Origin: Jaapia argillacea MUCL 33604
Lineage: Eukaryota; Basidiomycota; Agaricomycetes; Jaapiales; Jaapiaceae
Length of the DNA stretch: 64,000 nucleotides
Assembly (NCBI GenBank): GCA_000697665.1
Contig: KL197717.1
Location: 1,083,950 to 1,147,949 of the forward strand
Direction of reading: 5' to 3'
Made by a program: the position numbers and the translations under genes. The notes under the pieces are model-generated. The model searched no databases. It was given only the letters and a program-made list of their open reading frames with translations, and was not told where the DNA came from. Shown one piece after another: positions 1 through 11,169 of this stretch (positions within the stretch are counted from its first letter, which is position 1; the number at the start of each line of letters is the position of its first letter).

Positions 1-261
1 CTATGAGGGGCGGTAGAGGTAGGGGACGGGGTAGGGGACGGTGAGGGTCTGTCCATCTGGATATGGAGGAGCTTCAATCCCATTAACACCCGAACCTGCG
101 TATGCTCTGGTCATCGGGAAACCGTGTACGCCGAGCGAGGATATCTTTGTCTGTATCGTTTTTCTTACTGTCTTTGTCAATGTGCAAATCTCTTCCCATA
201 ACAAGCTCTCTGTATATACTTGAGCTTCCAGTACCTTTTGCGTTGACTCAGAATTGTTCAT
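1..261 (-). CDS. hypothetical protein, first exon(s), partial at window edge
   Basis: An open frame starts with ATG at 261 and runs leftward off the window, so only the first 86 or so residues are visible. The visible part is a short polar N-terminus followed by a Pro/Tyr-rich run (PYPVPYLYRPS) encoded by a purine-rich tandem near-repeat of about 13 bp around positions 10-40. A GT donor near 90-95 could end the first exon earlier. I do not recognise the family. Its ATG lies only 67 bp from the divergent asparaginyl-tRNA synthetase start, so the two would share a promoter. It could also be a spurious frame. Confidence 0.3.
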   Translation of the reverse strand: MNNSESTQKVLEAQVYTESLLWEEICTLTKTVRKTIQTKISSLGVHGFPMTRAYAGSGVNGIEAPPYPDGQTLTVPYPVPYLYRPS

Positions 262-328
262 GGCTTGTAACTTGTCGAGTAATTTGTGTCAATTTTCAAA
301 TTTCGTCGCCAACTTACGGCTCTACAAA

Positions 329-1976
329 ATGTCGCTCATCCTGCGACGATTCGCCTCAACTTCCATCCTTCCACCAACGATCCGCCAACTTCTATCCCCA
401 TCTCATGTGGTTCCTCCAACGCCTATAGAAGTAAATGGCTGGGTAAAATCCATTCGTCGACAAAAGAATGTTTCGTTCGCTGTCATCACAGACGGAAGTG
501 AACGCAAAGGACTACAAACTGTGTTCGTCCATGCAAATGAATCGGAGTCAGGGAACCTGAGCCTGGCAAAGAGGTGAGCTGGTTACGCATTTCACGTCTC
601 ATTGTGAGTTGGCACTTAGTAATTCATGTGGCTGGCCCCCAGGTTGACGAACGGAGCATGTGTGAGACTGAGTGGCCAACTATGTGATAGCCCCGGCAAA
701 GGACAGGTCAGGGAGCTAAGAGTTGAAGCGGGAGATGTTCTCGGAGAATGCGATCCAGAGGTGCGTTATCCATGGACTTAACCAAGAAGGTATACTCATG
801 TCAGTTTGGAACCACAGGAATATCCGATACAAAAACAGTCCCTTCCTGTTGAATATCTTAGGGATAAGTGTCACCTCCGAGCGAGGACGGACCACGGCGC
901 CGCTATGCTCCGGTTGAGAGATCGATTGGCGGGGCAGTTGCACGGTTTCTTCAAGGTGTGTACCCTCATTGATTTCGGAAGGGCGAGATGATAAACCTTT
1001 CTCACAGGACCAAGGATTTATCTCCACGAATACTCCAATTCTAACGTCCAATGACTGCGAAGGTGCAGGGGAGACTTTCCGAATCTCTTCTCTCTCCTCC
1101 CCGATACCAGACCCTCGACTCTCGGAATTCTTCACCCAACCCTCTTACTTGACCGTCTCCTCGCAATTACACCTCGAAGCCCTCGCAACATCCCTCTCCC
1201 GCGTTTACACCCTCTCACCCTGTTTCCGTGCCGAACCCTCACAAACTAGCAGACATCTCGCTGAGTTTTGGATGTTGGAAGCCGAATGGGCTTTTGTAGA
1301 CAATGTCGAGGGGTTGTGCGCGTTCGTGGAAGGGAGTATGAAGGACATTTTGAGGAGTTCCTTTGGCCCTGGAGCAGACGGTGGCGAAGATGTAGAAGTG
1401 TTATGGAAGGGTGGTGACGAAGCTCGTAGGGGAGCTTTGGAAGAGGCTGGGAAGGAGGACAAGAAGTGGGAAAGGATGTCATACGACGAAGCCATCAAAG
1501 AACTCTCCAAACACAACGAACAGACAAGCGGGAGGTCGTTCCAGTTCAAACCGGAGTGGGGGAAAGGTCTCCAAAGCGAACACGAGAAATGGCTCGCAGA
1601 ACACCTCGTCAAAGGGCCGGTATTCGTTACCGACTACCCTGCCTCTCTCAAACCCTTCTACATGCGTTCCAATTCGTCGTCATGTTCCCCTCATGGGCCA
1701 ACAGTGGCGTGTTTCGACCTCCTTGTACCTCACATTGGCGAGCTCGCCGGAGGCTCTTTGCGCGAAGAACGTCTGACCCATCTGACCGCTGCCATTGAAA
1801 AGCATGGATTGAAAAAAGAGGATTATGAGTGGTATTTGGAGTTGAGGAAGTTTGGAGGGGCACCACATGGTGGGTTTGGGCTTGGATTTGAGAGATTGAT
1901 TAGCTGGGTTGGAGCAATTGAGAATGTTAGGGAGTGTATAGCGATGCCTAGATGGGCTGGAAGGATGTTATTGTAG
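329..1976 (+). CDS. SLM5: asparaginyl-tRNA synthetase, mitochondrial
   Basis: Class II aminoacyl-tRNA synthetase that charges tRNA-Asn. Four exons join in frame: 329-573, then about 643-761, about 818-954 and about 1008-1976. The ATG at 329 begins a basic, Ser-rich leader (MSLILRRFASTS), which suggests mitochondrial import. The OB-fold anticodon-binding part follows (VNGWVKSIRRQKNVSFAVI). Class II signatures are visible: YPIQKQSLPVEYLR, LRARTDHGAAMLRLR (motif 1 area), DCEGAGETF, SPCFRAEPSQTSRHLAEF (motif 2) and GFGLGFERLISW (motif 3). The C-terminus PRWAGRMLL is family-like. Yeast SLM5 and human NARS2 are the expected counterparts. Assignment to AsnRS rather than AspRS rests on DCEGAGE and the AsnRS-type C-terminus. 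Confidence 0.93.
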
Positions 1977-2262
1977 ATTGCTATTATATACCCTACTCAG
2001 CTACAGGTACTTTTGATGATATTTTATCACCTCGACTTGACCTCGGCTGATTTGGGGTCGCTGTGGCATCGGAAAGCGAAGTCACTACGGTTCGCTGCGC
2101 CGAAGTTGAAGTAGATCATTTATTGCATCATCGATCAGCCAAAACATTACTGACGGGAGTATCTTACTTCCAGAACCCAGCCACCAAAGATTGCGACAAG
2201 ACGAGGGCCAGTAGTAAGACTCACATCTCCCCTAAACTTCCAGCCTCGAACATTCTCACCGG

Positions 2263-3533
2263 ATGTCCAGGTCCAGCTACACGGCTGCATCAGTGATAGG
2301 CCAACCAACCCACTTCATCCAGGGAGAGTTCGCCGGCCAGACAATCCGCGCTACTCTTCTTGAGATCCAACAGGCGGAACTTGGCCGCAAGTACGTTGAT
2401 TATCATTTCCTGTTTTGAGGACTCTCAGATCAACGTATTGAACCATAGATATGCGCGGAAAGACAGAAGACCACTGGACCCTCCTCCTGTTGTCGAGCCG
2501 AAACTCTACCGGGTGTACAATCTTGGCACGGAGAAAGAAGTTGAGCTCGAGATAAATGACCATGGGTTAGTACATCGACCCTGAGTCCAGGAATTAAACT
2601 AACCCTCGAGTTAGCTTAGGTAGCCAGCGCGGTGGGCAGATATGCCACGTCGACCTGTTTCCGGTCTCCCAACGTGATTTGCCAGACCTATCGCCCTCAT
2701 CTGGCGAATGGAACAGTTCAAGGTCTCAGTCACAGGCAGTCAACGTTGCCTCGGCCAGGCAGGCCTATGGGCCATCCGCTTCAGCTACGGACCACCAACC
2801 ATATCCCTTCGCATCCCAAATTACTGGACCACAGTTCACAAATGCTGGCCTCAACATATCATGTCAACATCTACGGGATGTCAATGCTTCCCTCGGTTCA
2901 GACCCCCTTGTTCCTCCGGACTACTTGTTCGCATCCGCTACGGACTCCGGAACCATCCAGCAATCCACACCTTGTCAACAACTGCCCGAAAGTGACCTCG
3001 TGCGCCCCAGGGGAGCGTCCTTTGGAGAAGGCACCAATTGCACCTCCGCTTTATCCGGAGCCACCTTCTCTGAGGCAGTCGATATAGAATACCAAGGGAG
3101 GAACCGACTGATGTTTGTGTTCCCTGTGGGCCTTCTCAATCGCTCTTCACGTTGAAAACTCAGGTGACAATTGTTGTTGTAGGATCTCGCAGTGAAGATG
3201 ACGGGAACTTTCATTTTGCGATATCGTTGTTTTGACCTCTATGCAAGGGCGGAAAGCCATGGCTCGGAAGATTTGCCAATACTCGCCGAGTGCTTTGGGC
3301 AGCCTTTCCGAGTGTATCCCACCAAAGATTTCCCTGGATTACCCCCATCTACTGAGTTAACCAAGGTGTGTACTTCCACTGGCGTTTGCAGCTGGGCTAG
3401 ATCCCCCTTGCAGCATCTTGCTCGTTATGGAGTACGTGCGATGCTTCGGGAATCCGAGCGCAAACGGCCAAGGGTCCAGGTACCTCCCACTTCCACTACT
3501 ATTCCGGTGCCAGGCGACCTACAGGACACTTGA
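2263..3533 (+). CDS. velB: velvet-domain developmental regulator, VelB-like
   Basis: Fungal transcription regulator of the velvet family (NF-kB-like fold), acting in development and secondary-metabolite control. Five exons splice in frame: 2263-2391, about 2449-2566, about 2614-3125, 3183-3365 and 3414-3533. The N-terminal half of the domain is seen in HFIQGEFAGQTIRATLLEIQ and DRRPLDPPPVVEPKLYRVYN. The C-terminal half is seen in DLAVKMTGTFILRYRCFDL and LAECFGQPFRVYPTKDFPGL. Between them lies an insert of roughly 140 Ser/Pro/Gln-rich residues. An insertion inside the velvet domain is characteristic of VelB and not of VosA, hence the call. The intron at 3126 has a weak GTGGGC donor. The tail after LARYGVRAML is short and basic (RESERKRPR). 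Confidence 0.85.
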
Positions 3534-4020
3534 TTTTGATCCCGTGTTTGAGCTCGGACATGCACCGCTAGTAGCGTTACTATAGACGATTACAGGACGG
3601 TGAAATACTGCTGCGGCCCATGCAACAAGTACTTTGGACTTGGAGAGGAAACATGTCAAGTCTTTTACCTTAATGTATGTATGGGATTGAAAACTACCGT
3701 AAACCAGATCAGAGGCCTTCTGGAGAGATTCGGAGGGGGGGGAGCAAGGATGTATCATGTCGCTTACTAGTACTGTATTCCGAGTGGGCGTAACCTGCTC
3801 GAAATCTACACATTATCCTCACATTATCCTCAATCCATTGTTTGGATGAAACATGAATAGAATCCAGTCATAATCAAGGGATTACCAACACATTGCCCTG
3901 GTCATGTTGAACGCAGCGGTGGAGGACCCGCGTGACGGATGTGATGGGTGACAGGTGACCAGCAGAGTGGCGGACTCCAAAATATTTGTTGTCCACAAAC
4001 TCCCACAGTTCTCACAAATT
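3534..4020. other. intergenic, velvet gene 3' side to SAP30BP-like 5' side
   Basis: No reading frame here joins into a credible protein. It holds a small direct repeat, two copies of cacattatcct near 3810-3832. It presumably contains the velvet gene's 3' UTR and the promoter of the next gene. Confidence 0.5.
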
Positions 4021-5533
4021 ATGATGATGAGCGGTAAGTCCATGCCAGCTGTTCCAACCCTGTATCTCATAGTCAATATGACCACAGGTCTTGTCGCATA
4101 CGACGACGACGACCACAGCGATACCGATCTCCAACACACCCGCTCTAAACATCCTCCCAGAACATCCCCCTCCAAAGTCCAGCAAAGCTCAACAAACATG
4201 GAGAACTTGAATTTAAATGTAAGAGTCTTCGTCGCCCGAAACGTCCTGTGCCCGTTTCCCTCTTTGTTGTACTCTGTTCTTTCGTTCTGGATAGGATAGC
4301 AATGGTCGTGGCCATGTTCCTTCTGACCCATTCTCGGTTGGTGAGTTTTTCGTATAGAGTTCACACACTTGAGGGACTGATGTGGCGTTCAGCTCGGACA
4401 ACGTCTGTGCCTTCCACTCCACAAGTAATCATACGGCGACATGCTCCTGCTAAAGCATACACCCGAGCCAGACTACCAGATGATATGGACGCAAGTCCCA
4501 GTTCCTCCACATTGGAACATTCGGCATCGGGACCTACGACTGCGACATCCAGTGAACATGAAGACGCATCCGAATTCCCAGATGAATTGGGGCAGATTCG
4601 TGCTCTACTGCGGCCACCACCTATCCCAGGAGTCGAGAATTGGGGGATCCCTCCTGAGTCCACTGAACCGTGTGACCCTGCCGTACTGGTACGTCATTCA
4701 TCCATCGAGCTGGGAACCTCACGCGGCTGACCTGTTTGACGCAAGGCTAAAGTGTCCCAATTCATATCTCTCAAACGAAATCCGACAAACCCCAAACACT
4801 TCAACGACTCGCTGATGGCAAACCGCTCATTCCGAAACCCTCATCTTTACGCACAATTAGTCGATTTCGTTGACGTCGACGAACGGACCACGAATTTCCC
4901 CAAGAGAGTTTGGGACCCCGAAGATGTCAAGGACGAATGGTTCGCTGATCGAATCGGTACGTGACCTGGTAAACGTCCTTCGTTGACTTTTGTTCATGCC
5001 GACTGCCTCTGTTTCCTTATGTTGTTCGCGGAAATCTCGCTTGACCATTCTTCGCTGCTATCTGTCTGACGGTTTTCTCCTCCCTGCATTTCACTCTCTG
5101 GTCCTCCTCGACACTTCGCCTGAAACAATGCCTTGATGCCTCCACTCCATTGGTTCAATGCCTTGGGCGTCAATGTTCCTCGTTCCTCGCCACTCAACGA
5201 ATCCGGACTTGGAACTCGCCTTTCTCACCCCGGCACACTGCGTTCTGACGATCGCAATTCACATCCCCTATTACATCGCTCAAAGCTGAGCACCAAAAAT
5301 CCCGGTCTGAACAGCAAACAGCCTCGCAATCCTCTGGGAAACGCTCCCATATCGACTTTGCGTCCTCCTCGGCATTGCCATCAGCGCCGAAATCCCAACT
5401 ACCACCGTCAAAGAAGGCCGGCGGAGGTGCTGGATCGAGTAGACATCACGCTAATGGTGGAGTAGGTGCGGGAGCGGGAATGTATGGGCATGGATATAGT
5501 GATTCGCATAGTAAACGAAGTCGATGGGGTTGA
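4021..5533 (+). CDS. SAP30BP/HCNGP-like transcription or splicing co-factor
   Basis: Member of the HCNGP family (human SAP30BP), a nuclear protein linked to transcriptional repression and splicing. The first exon is tiny (4021-4033, MMMS plus one base) and joins at 4088 to give [14 protein letters not shown], the usual acidic N-terminus of this family. Exons follow to 4218, 4295 to about 4340, about 4392 to 4689, about 4746 to 4956, and 5286 to 5533. The conserved HCNGP core is clear: [36 protein letters not shown] and [14 protein letters not shown]. The last exon encodes a Lys/Ser-rich, Gly/His-rich tail ending KRSRWG. The last intron (4957-5285, 329 bp) is far longer than the others here. 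Confidence 0.85.
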
Positions 5534-5883
5534 TTTTCTCTGGGTCTTGCTGTCTTTTGCTACTTGTTTTGTGTGTTTAACTCCCTTTGTGCTTGCTATC
5601 GACATTCTTTATCCAACGGAACGTGCTGGCTATCATGATCCACACAGTAATAAGTGGATGGGTGTCTATTGATCAAGGTTAGGGTTTACATGTCCGGTCT
5701 GATCCTTCCTAATTGGGAAGTCGACCGCTGGTCACGAGTTCCCCACGCTGAATTAGGGAGATATCTGAGCCAGAATTGCCCCAATCAACCTTTTCTGAAA
5801 ATCACCATTTTCCATCGGGATTTTATATCACAAGAGATATCACACAAGCTTGTAATCATACATGGAGATACACCATTGATAGC
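5534..5883. other. intergenic between convergent genes
   Basis: About 350 bp between the stop of the SAP30BP-like gene (+) and the stop of the secreted-protein gene (-). I see no additional coding frame; it probably holds both 3' UTRs. Confidence 0.5.
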
Positions 5884-6419
5884 TTAGCAAGACCCTTGAA
5901 AATACCCTTGCAACGTGTCGCAGTAACTCCTCGCCGCGTCGCAGAACTCGTTAGCCCGAAAACACACACCCGACAGATGAGACCCATCGTAGGGGCTACA
6001 ACTCGTCAACTCCTGCCTGCAATAAGCGAAGTCGACTAGGGTGGAAGAGCCGGACCAGTTGTTGACTGAGACGCCAAGGCATGCGACAAATGTAGCCCCG
6101 TCGAAGTTGATATCGAAGTTGACGTCGATGTAGTCTAAATATTCGCAAGAAACCTACAGAACCAACAGGAAGTGATTCAGTTGAAGAGAAGGGGGACAAC
6201 GAGGTCTGAGAGGATCACAAATACCTGTTGAACCATCTGATTGGCATGGTTGTGGTTCGGGAGGCAGGAAAATTTGGGTGGTCGCTAGAAGGAATGATGA
6301 GATACCAGCCATCGTGAAAACATGATAGACCTTGGAGAAGCTCACCAGTTGACCGCAACAGCGTTGGCAGCAGAAGTCACGAAGGCGACAGCGGCGAGAA
6401 CAAAGGTAAATATTTGCAT
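5884..6419 (-). CDS. small secreted cysteine-rich protein
   Basis: About 130 residues. The ATG at 6419 opens a strong signal peptide (MQIFTFVLAAVAFVTSAANA, with a likely cut after Ala-Val-Ala). Downstream exons at 6225-6284 and 5884-6153 give a mature chain with about nine cysteines spaced through it (FSCLPN, VSCEYLDY, FVACLGV, AYCRQELTSC, GVCF, EFCD, SYCD, GSC at the very end). The spacing is not that of a hydrophobin, as there is no CC pair. The first junction is uncertain: the obvious GTGAGC donor at 6345 breaks the frame, whereas a weaker GTCAAC donor after codon 22 keeps it. Small secreted Cys-rich proteins are common fungal effector or wall-associated candidates, but this one is not recognised. 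Confidence 0.6.
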
Positions 6420-7561
6420 GGTTGTGCTGAGGGTGTAGACTGACTCTGTCCGTTCGCTCTGATTGTTTGAAGGTACCCCTCAGAAGTCCTACGATCATTT
6501 GTACCCAAGAGCGCGGCATAGCGCTATGGGATGCCAGGGCTGTCACGTTGATCTGAGGAATCGAGGCATGTTGTGCGGAGACAATCTATGAGAGTGCTCG
6601 AGTGGGTTGTCTCCGAAAGGGTCCAACAACCTCCACGGAGGGTGAAAGGGGATGATTGCTTCGGAAATGCACGGGCATCTGTCCCTGAAGCAGTCCGCCC
6701 GTCCGACTCAGAATCTCTCGACTTCATACATGACAGTGAGGGGTGTATGACTGGACAAAAGGATACCTGAGTACCAGTGGTTTTAAATTTCTTGAAGAAT
6801 CATACGCACCATGCGGAAGGTGCATCACCTTCCTCAGAGTACCTATAACATGGTCTTCCTTCCCCTGCGATGGTGATTTACTATGAATGGATCTCCCGAG
6901 GCCTTGTGGAGAGAAATACTGTTTTCCTGCCGCGAGGCGGTCAGTACGACGGCGATGAGGAGTAACCGTGACATCCTCTCAACGGAGGAAACGACTCGGA
7001 CGCTGCCGAGACGAAAGCAGCTTCGACAAACTTGCGAAAGGTGTATAGATCGGCTTGGATGGTCTGTGAAGAGGCATACACGTCGATATGAATATTTAGA
7101 CCAGCGGCCAGCACAAGGAGTTGAGTGGTAACTGTTGGTCTGAGTTCGTTCGTGGAAGATAACTCCGGTATTTGGTAACCCATCCGCGGGATCGATGGTC
7201 GCACCAGCAAAATCGTGGGACTTATCTCTGAATAATTTATTCAGCTAATTTGCTCCATATGATATCCAAGGGACTCGAAGCCAAAGTCTTCGGTACTGGA
7301 GTCAGATTCAGGATCCACCCCATCACCCTTTTACCATTGTCCTCATTTGGCCTCACAGTACTTGGTCCGAGTCTGGCCCACTATTTCCCATCACGAAACG
7401 AGGTGGATTTGGCCACATGACAGCGATGGTGACCGGTCGAGCACGATCCACACAGCTGCCCATGGTCATCATTTATAATTTCTGCACGAAAGCAAACCGG
7501 ATTATGGTATGGATGGTAGGGATTCAGCAGAGAGGATCAGAGAACAGATGTGTGGCAGCGC
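6420..7561. other. intergenic, 5' side of secreted-protein gene
   Basis: About 1.1 kb with no convincing gene. It holds an open minus-strand frame at 6941-7210 (89 residues, no recognised motif). An overlapping minus-strand 43-codon frame from 6974 starts MSRLLLIAVVLTAS, which is signal-peptide-like. Neither has supporting splice structure, so I do not call them as genes. Confidence 0.4.
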
Positions 7562-10500
7562 TCATGCGCCGCCTCTTTGCGTCCGCCTCTCAAATGCAAT
7601 CTGCAACACAGGCTTCAAGTCTCTAAATTAGAAAAATATTGTCAGCAGGAAATTGTTGCAAAGAGGGATTCTGAGCGGACCTGAGCATGATGGGTTTGGT
7701 GAGGATATAATCTGCGCCGGCTTCTATATAACTGGCCTGGCATGGATTCAGTTTCAACCCAGTCGGTCAAAGAGAAGCAACTGACCTGATCTTCTGTGAG
7801 TGCATTCCCTAGCGGGACGGTTCACGACTTCAATGCGATATTCGTAGTATTGAAGGATGGCAAGCTTACCAGTACATCCGACCACTAAATCTGTTCGGCC
7901 GAGAGATCGCAGCTTCCTCACAGCCTCTTCACCGGTCATTACTGGCATCTGATTATCCAGACTAATGAGATCATAGGTTCTGAAGGGATCACCGTCGAGT
8001 TGCGGTTTCAACAGGATATCTAAGCATTGTTGCCCATCATTCGCCGTTTCGACGACACAACCGAGCTTTGTTAACATCCTGATCAACGATGATCAGCAGG
8101 ATTCAAAGGGATAATGTGCCGGGAACAAACCTAGCCATCAACGTTCTCGTCAAAGCATCGTCATCGACCACAAGTATACGTAGAGGCTCATCCGTGGATA
8201 TTGGTGCCAAGACGGACATCAATTCGACGAGAGCGGGGAACACAATGTCTTGTGGTGGAGGCAATGCAACCGTTCCCTTAGAAACATACAATGGAGGGGG
8301 CGTAGGTGTGGCCGAACTTTCGCTCCTGTGAGGGACGACAAAGTGGTGATCCATCGGCGTGGGGAGTGATGCATATCTCTCGGGGTCAAGGTCCGATATC
8401 TTTGGAGGGATCAAGCACGCCGGGGGTGTCGGAGTAATTGTATGCGCGTTGCGAGCAGCGTCGACATCCGCCATAGTAGCCATAGGGTAGGAAAATTCGA
8501 CCCAAAAGATCGCGCCCGCTCCGTTCCGGGATTGCACACCCTGAGTAGAACACGTCCATGATCAAGGCTAAAATTTGGTAGTGTGAGAGGGTAAACTTAC
8601 CAATCTCCCGCCACTGAGGGCGACTATTTGTTGGACAATCGCGAGCCCAAGGCCCGAGCCTGTATGCATGATATGAGCGGGGTTAAATTTGATGCTCACG
8701 GAGGAGGCGTACCGCTCCCGTCCTTCTTCCCGACTCCAGTCTGGGATGAAGTTAGATACATACGCGTAATAGTGCTTCAAATCAACACGGACCTGGACAA
8801 ATGGTTGGAACAACCTATTATCAACCAAATCCGACGGTCGAACTAGATGCGGCCAGCCGTAAGCCAAGATGTCAACGAAAGAGGAATCAGAAGTGCTCAC
8901 TGCCCGGTCCACTGTCCTCAACTTCAATCCTAACAACAAGGGTGCTCTGTCCGCCGTCGAGTCGATTGATTAAGGGATTATCTCGTGAGGGGGGAAACTC
9001 GTCCACACACTCTGCATTATCGGGAGGCAACGGCGCCAGCAGTTTCGTTCTAACCATAACCTCGCCCTTGCCCTCTGGCGTGAACTTGACGGCGTTTGAC
9101 GCTAGGTTTGTCAGCACTTGACGGAGCCTAATCTCGTCTCCGATGACCCATACGCCTTCGGAGGCATTATACGAAGTCAATACCGTGTCGATACGCTCGT
9201 CAAATTCAACCCGGAGGTCAAGCGATTTTGCCGATGTAGCCACAGCTATAGGCCCCATGATCGAATTGATGGCACGATGGAGAGGAAAAGGTCGAGGAGA
9301 GCTTTCGAATCTTCCTGCATCCATCTCTGGAGCAAAAAAGTCAAGTCGAGCAGATGCATCGTGTATTGATAAAAACCTACTCTGCAGGTCCAAGACATCG
9401 TTCAGTACCTGAAAAGCAACGATTTTAACACAAGTGCAGGAAAGATGAGGCGAGGAAAAGGGAAACCTGCTGCATCATGGTCAAGGAGGCTTCCAAAGCA
9501 TAGATCTCAACGCTGTTATGGTGGCGTAGATGCTCATCTTTGAACGCGTTACTGGTTCTTAGATTCTGATACGCAAGCATAGCCGTATTCAGAGGCACCC
9601 GAACCTAGGAGGTGGATATTAGAGTTCAGTATCGATCTCAGCTTCAATAAGGCACGGGCGTACCTCGTGGAAAATGTAGGAAGCGAAGCGACGCTTAGCA
9701 TCAGATGCTTTCGACTCTGCGATCTGAGCCTTCTGTTGAGCCCGATATGCCACCTTTAGCTGAGCGTTCAGCAGATACATCCGCCGTTCTGTCTAGAGAG
9801 AGAGGTAGTGAGATTCTGTCCGCCCGATTCAAACTGGAACTCACCATCTCTCGAGCGTAATGAAGTCCTTGAACGAAGATTGAGAATACGATCTAGATTC
9901 AATCGTATGATCAAATTCAAGAACCCCATTTGGCGTTCATGCAATAACCCACAAAGCTGAGGATGTTCCGAACAAAAACTCCCTGATTGGGAAGCACAAG
10001 CGCAACGAGGAGGACGAGGGTGATAACTTGGGCAATTAAGTTGTAGAAGCGTCTCGAGACAACGAACATCATCATTGCAGGTAACGCGGTGATGTAGTAC
10101 ACTGCGAAGGAAATGAGTCAGGTTCATTCGACGGGCCAAGGAACTGGACCGACTCATAGCCAGAAATTCCTAGCCGATGGTCAGCCGTTGGGTGCGATAT
10201 ATGGACGCGAACAACTTGCCTTTCCATGACAGTGGTTATCCGTGAAAAAGTCACATTGTCTCATCTCGATGACCTCTGTGATACCAGAATACCATACCGC
10301 AATGCAGAACCATATCTGAAAGAGCGGGCCATATTTGTTGGGAAGGTCGGCAGCCACCATGAAAGGAATGGGTAGAGTGAAGAAAGCCAAACCACCGTAA
10401 TATGCTATCTAAGAAGAACATTAGAAGCCTGTCGATGACGACCGAGTGACACGACTTACTTGTTCATAGCGGGATTCTGGACGAAACAAGGTTACAAAAA

Positions 10501-11169
10501 GGACCCAGTTGAGGACTAGATAGAGTGCGGCATAGCTCAAGAGGAAAAGTGAGTTTAGCGGGTTTTAGCATTAGACTGTACTCACAAAGTCAAGGCTTTG
10601 CTTGAGTACCAACACTGGTTCTGAAAATCAGCCTCCCTCTCCGCATCCTCAAACTTCGGGTCGAAGAACAAGTACACGACGGGCCAACAGCGCCATCGTA
10701 GCCATTCGCAGAGACCGCCTTGATATTGGTGCGAGTCTCCAGAAGCACCTCGATGGATTGAGTGCGAATCTGAGTCGCTTGGTCGACTCGTGGCTTTGTC
10801 GCTGCCAAGATCGCGATGCTGGCTGTCCTCGCCGGTCAGGACGACCTCGTTGACGAACCAGTCCCCACCATCCTTCTCCGAACCAGCTTGCTTTTGAGCG
10901 GCGAGGAACGTTGGCACGGACGTACTGGTTTCACTAACATCGCCAAGTCCATCTGTCGGTGTACCCGTGGAGGCGACTGTCACTCGCTTGACGAGTTCTC
11001 TCCAGACTTCAAGCAGGGGCCTAAGTCAGCGCAATTTCCGACTCGTAAGGTACGGTATCAGACTGAACTCACATCTTGTAAAAGTGTCTCTTTGGTTCAT
11101 TTCATCGAACCTAAGTTGCCGTTCAAGGTCATCCCTGTGCACTGCCAGTGTTGGCGAGCTGGATGGCAT
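7562..11169 (-). CDS. membrane-anchored hybrid histidine kinase
   Basis: Two-component hybrid sensor kinase of about 950 residues in roughly a dozen exons. The start chosen is ATG at 11169 (MPSSSPTLAVHRDD), because its short exon splices in frame to FWRELVKRV. Several hydrophobic segments follow (ALYLVLNWVLFVTLF, GGLAFFTLPIPFMV, FCIAVWYSGI, VITLVLLVALVLP), then a helical linker. The H-box is FASYIFHEVRVPLN, with the phospho-accepting His. The ATPase has the N-box RQVLTNLASNAVKFTPEG, then VEDSGPG and TGSGLGLAIVQQIV. A C-terminal receiver carries LRILVVDDDALTRTLM, the phospho-acceptor Asp in LISLDNQMPVMTG, CTGNAL, and the Lys in ADYILTKP. It ends QRGGA. The phosphate presumably passes to an Ypd1-type carrier. 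The input domain is membrane-embedded and its signal is unknown. Confidence 0.9.

Noticed and set aside
1205-1612. 135-codon minus-strand frame inside the AsnRS gene
   Set aside because: It is the mirror of a strongly conserved coding exon; GC-rich third positions leave the antisense frame open by chance.
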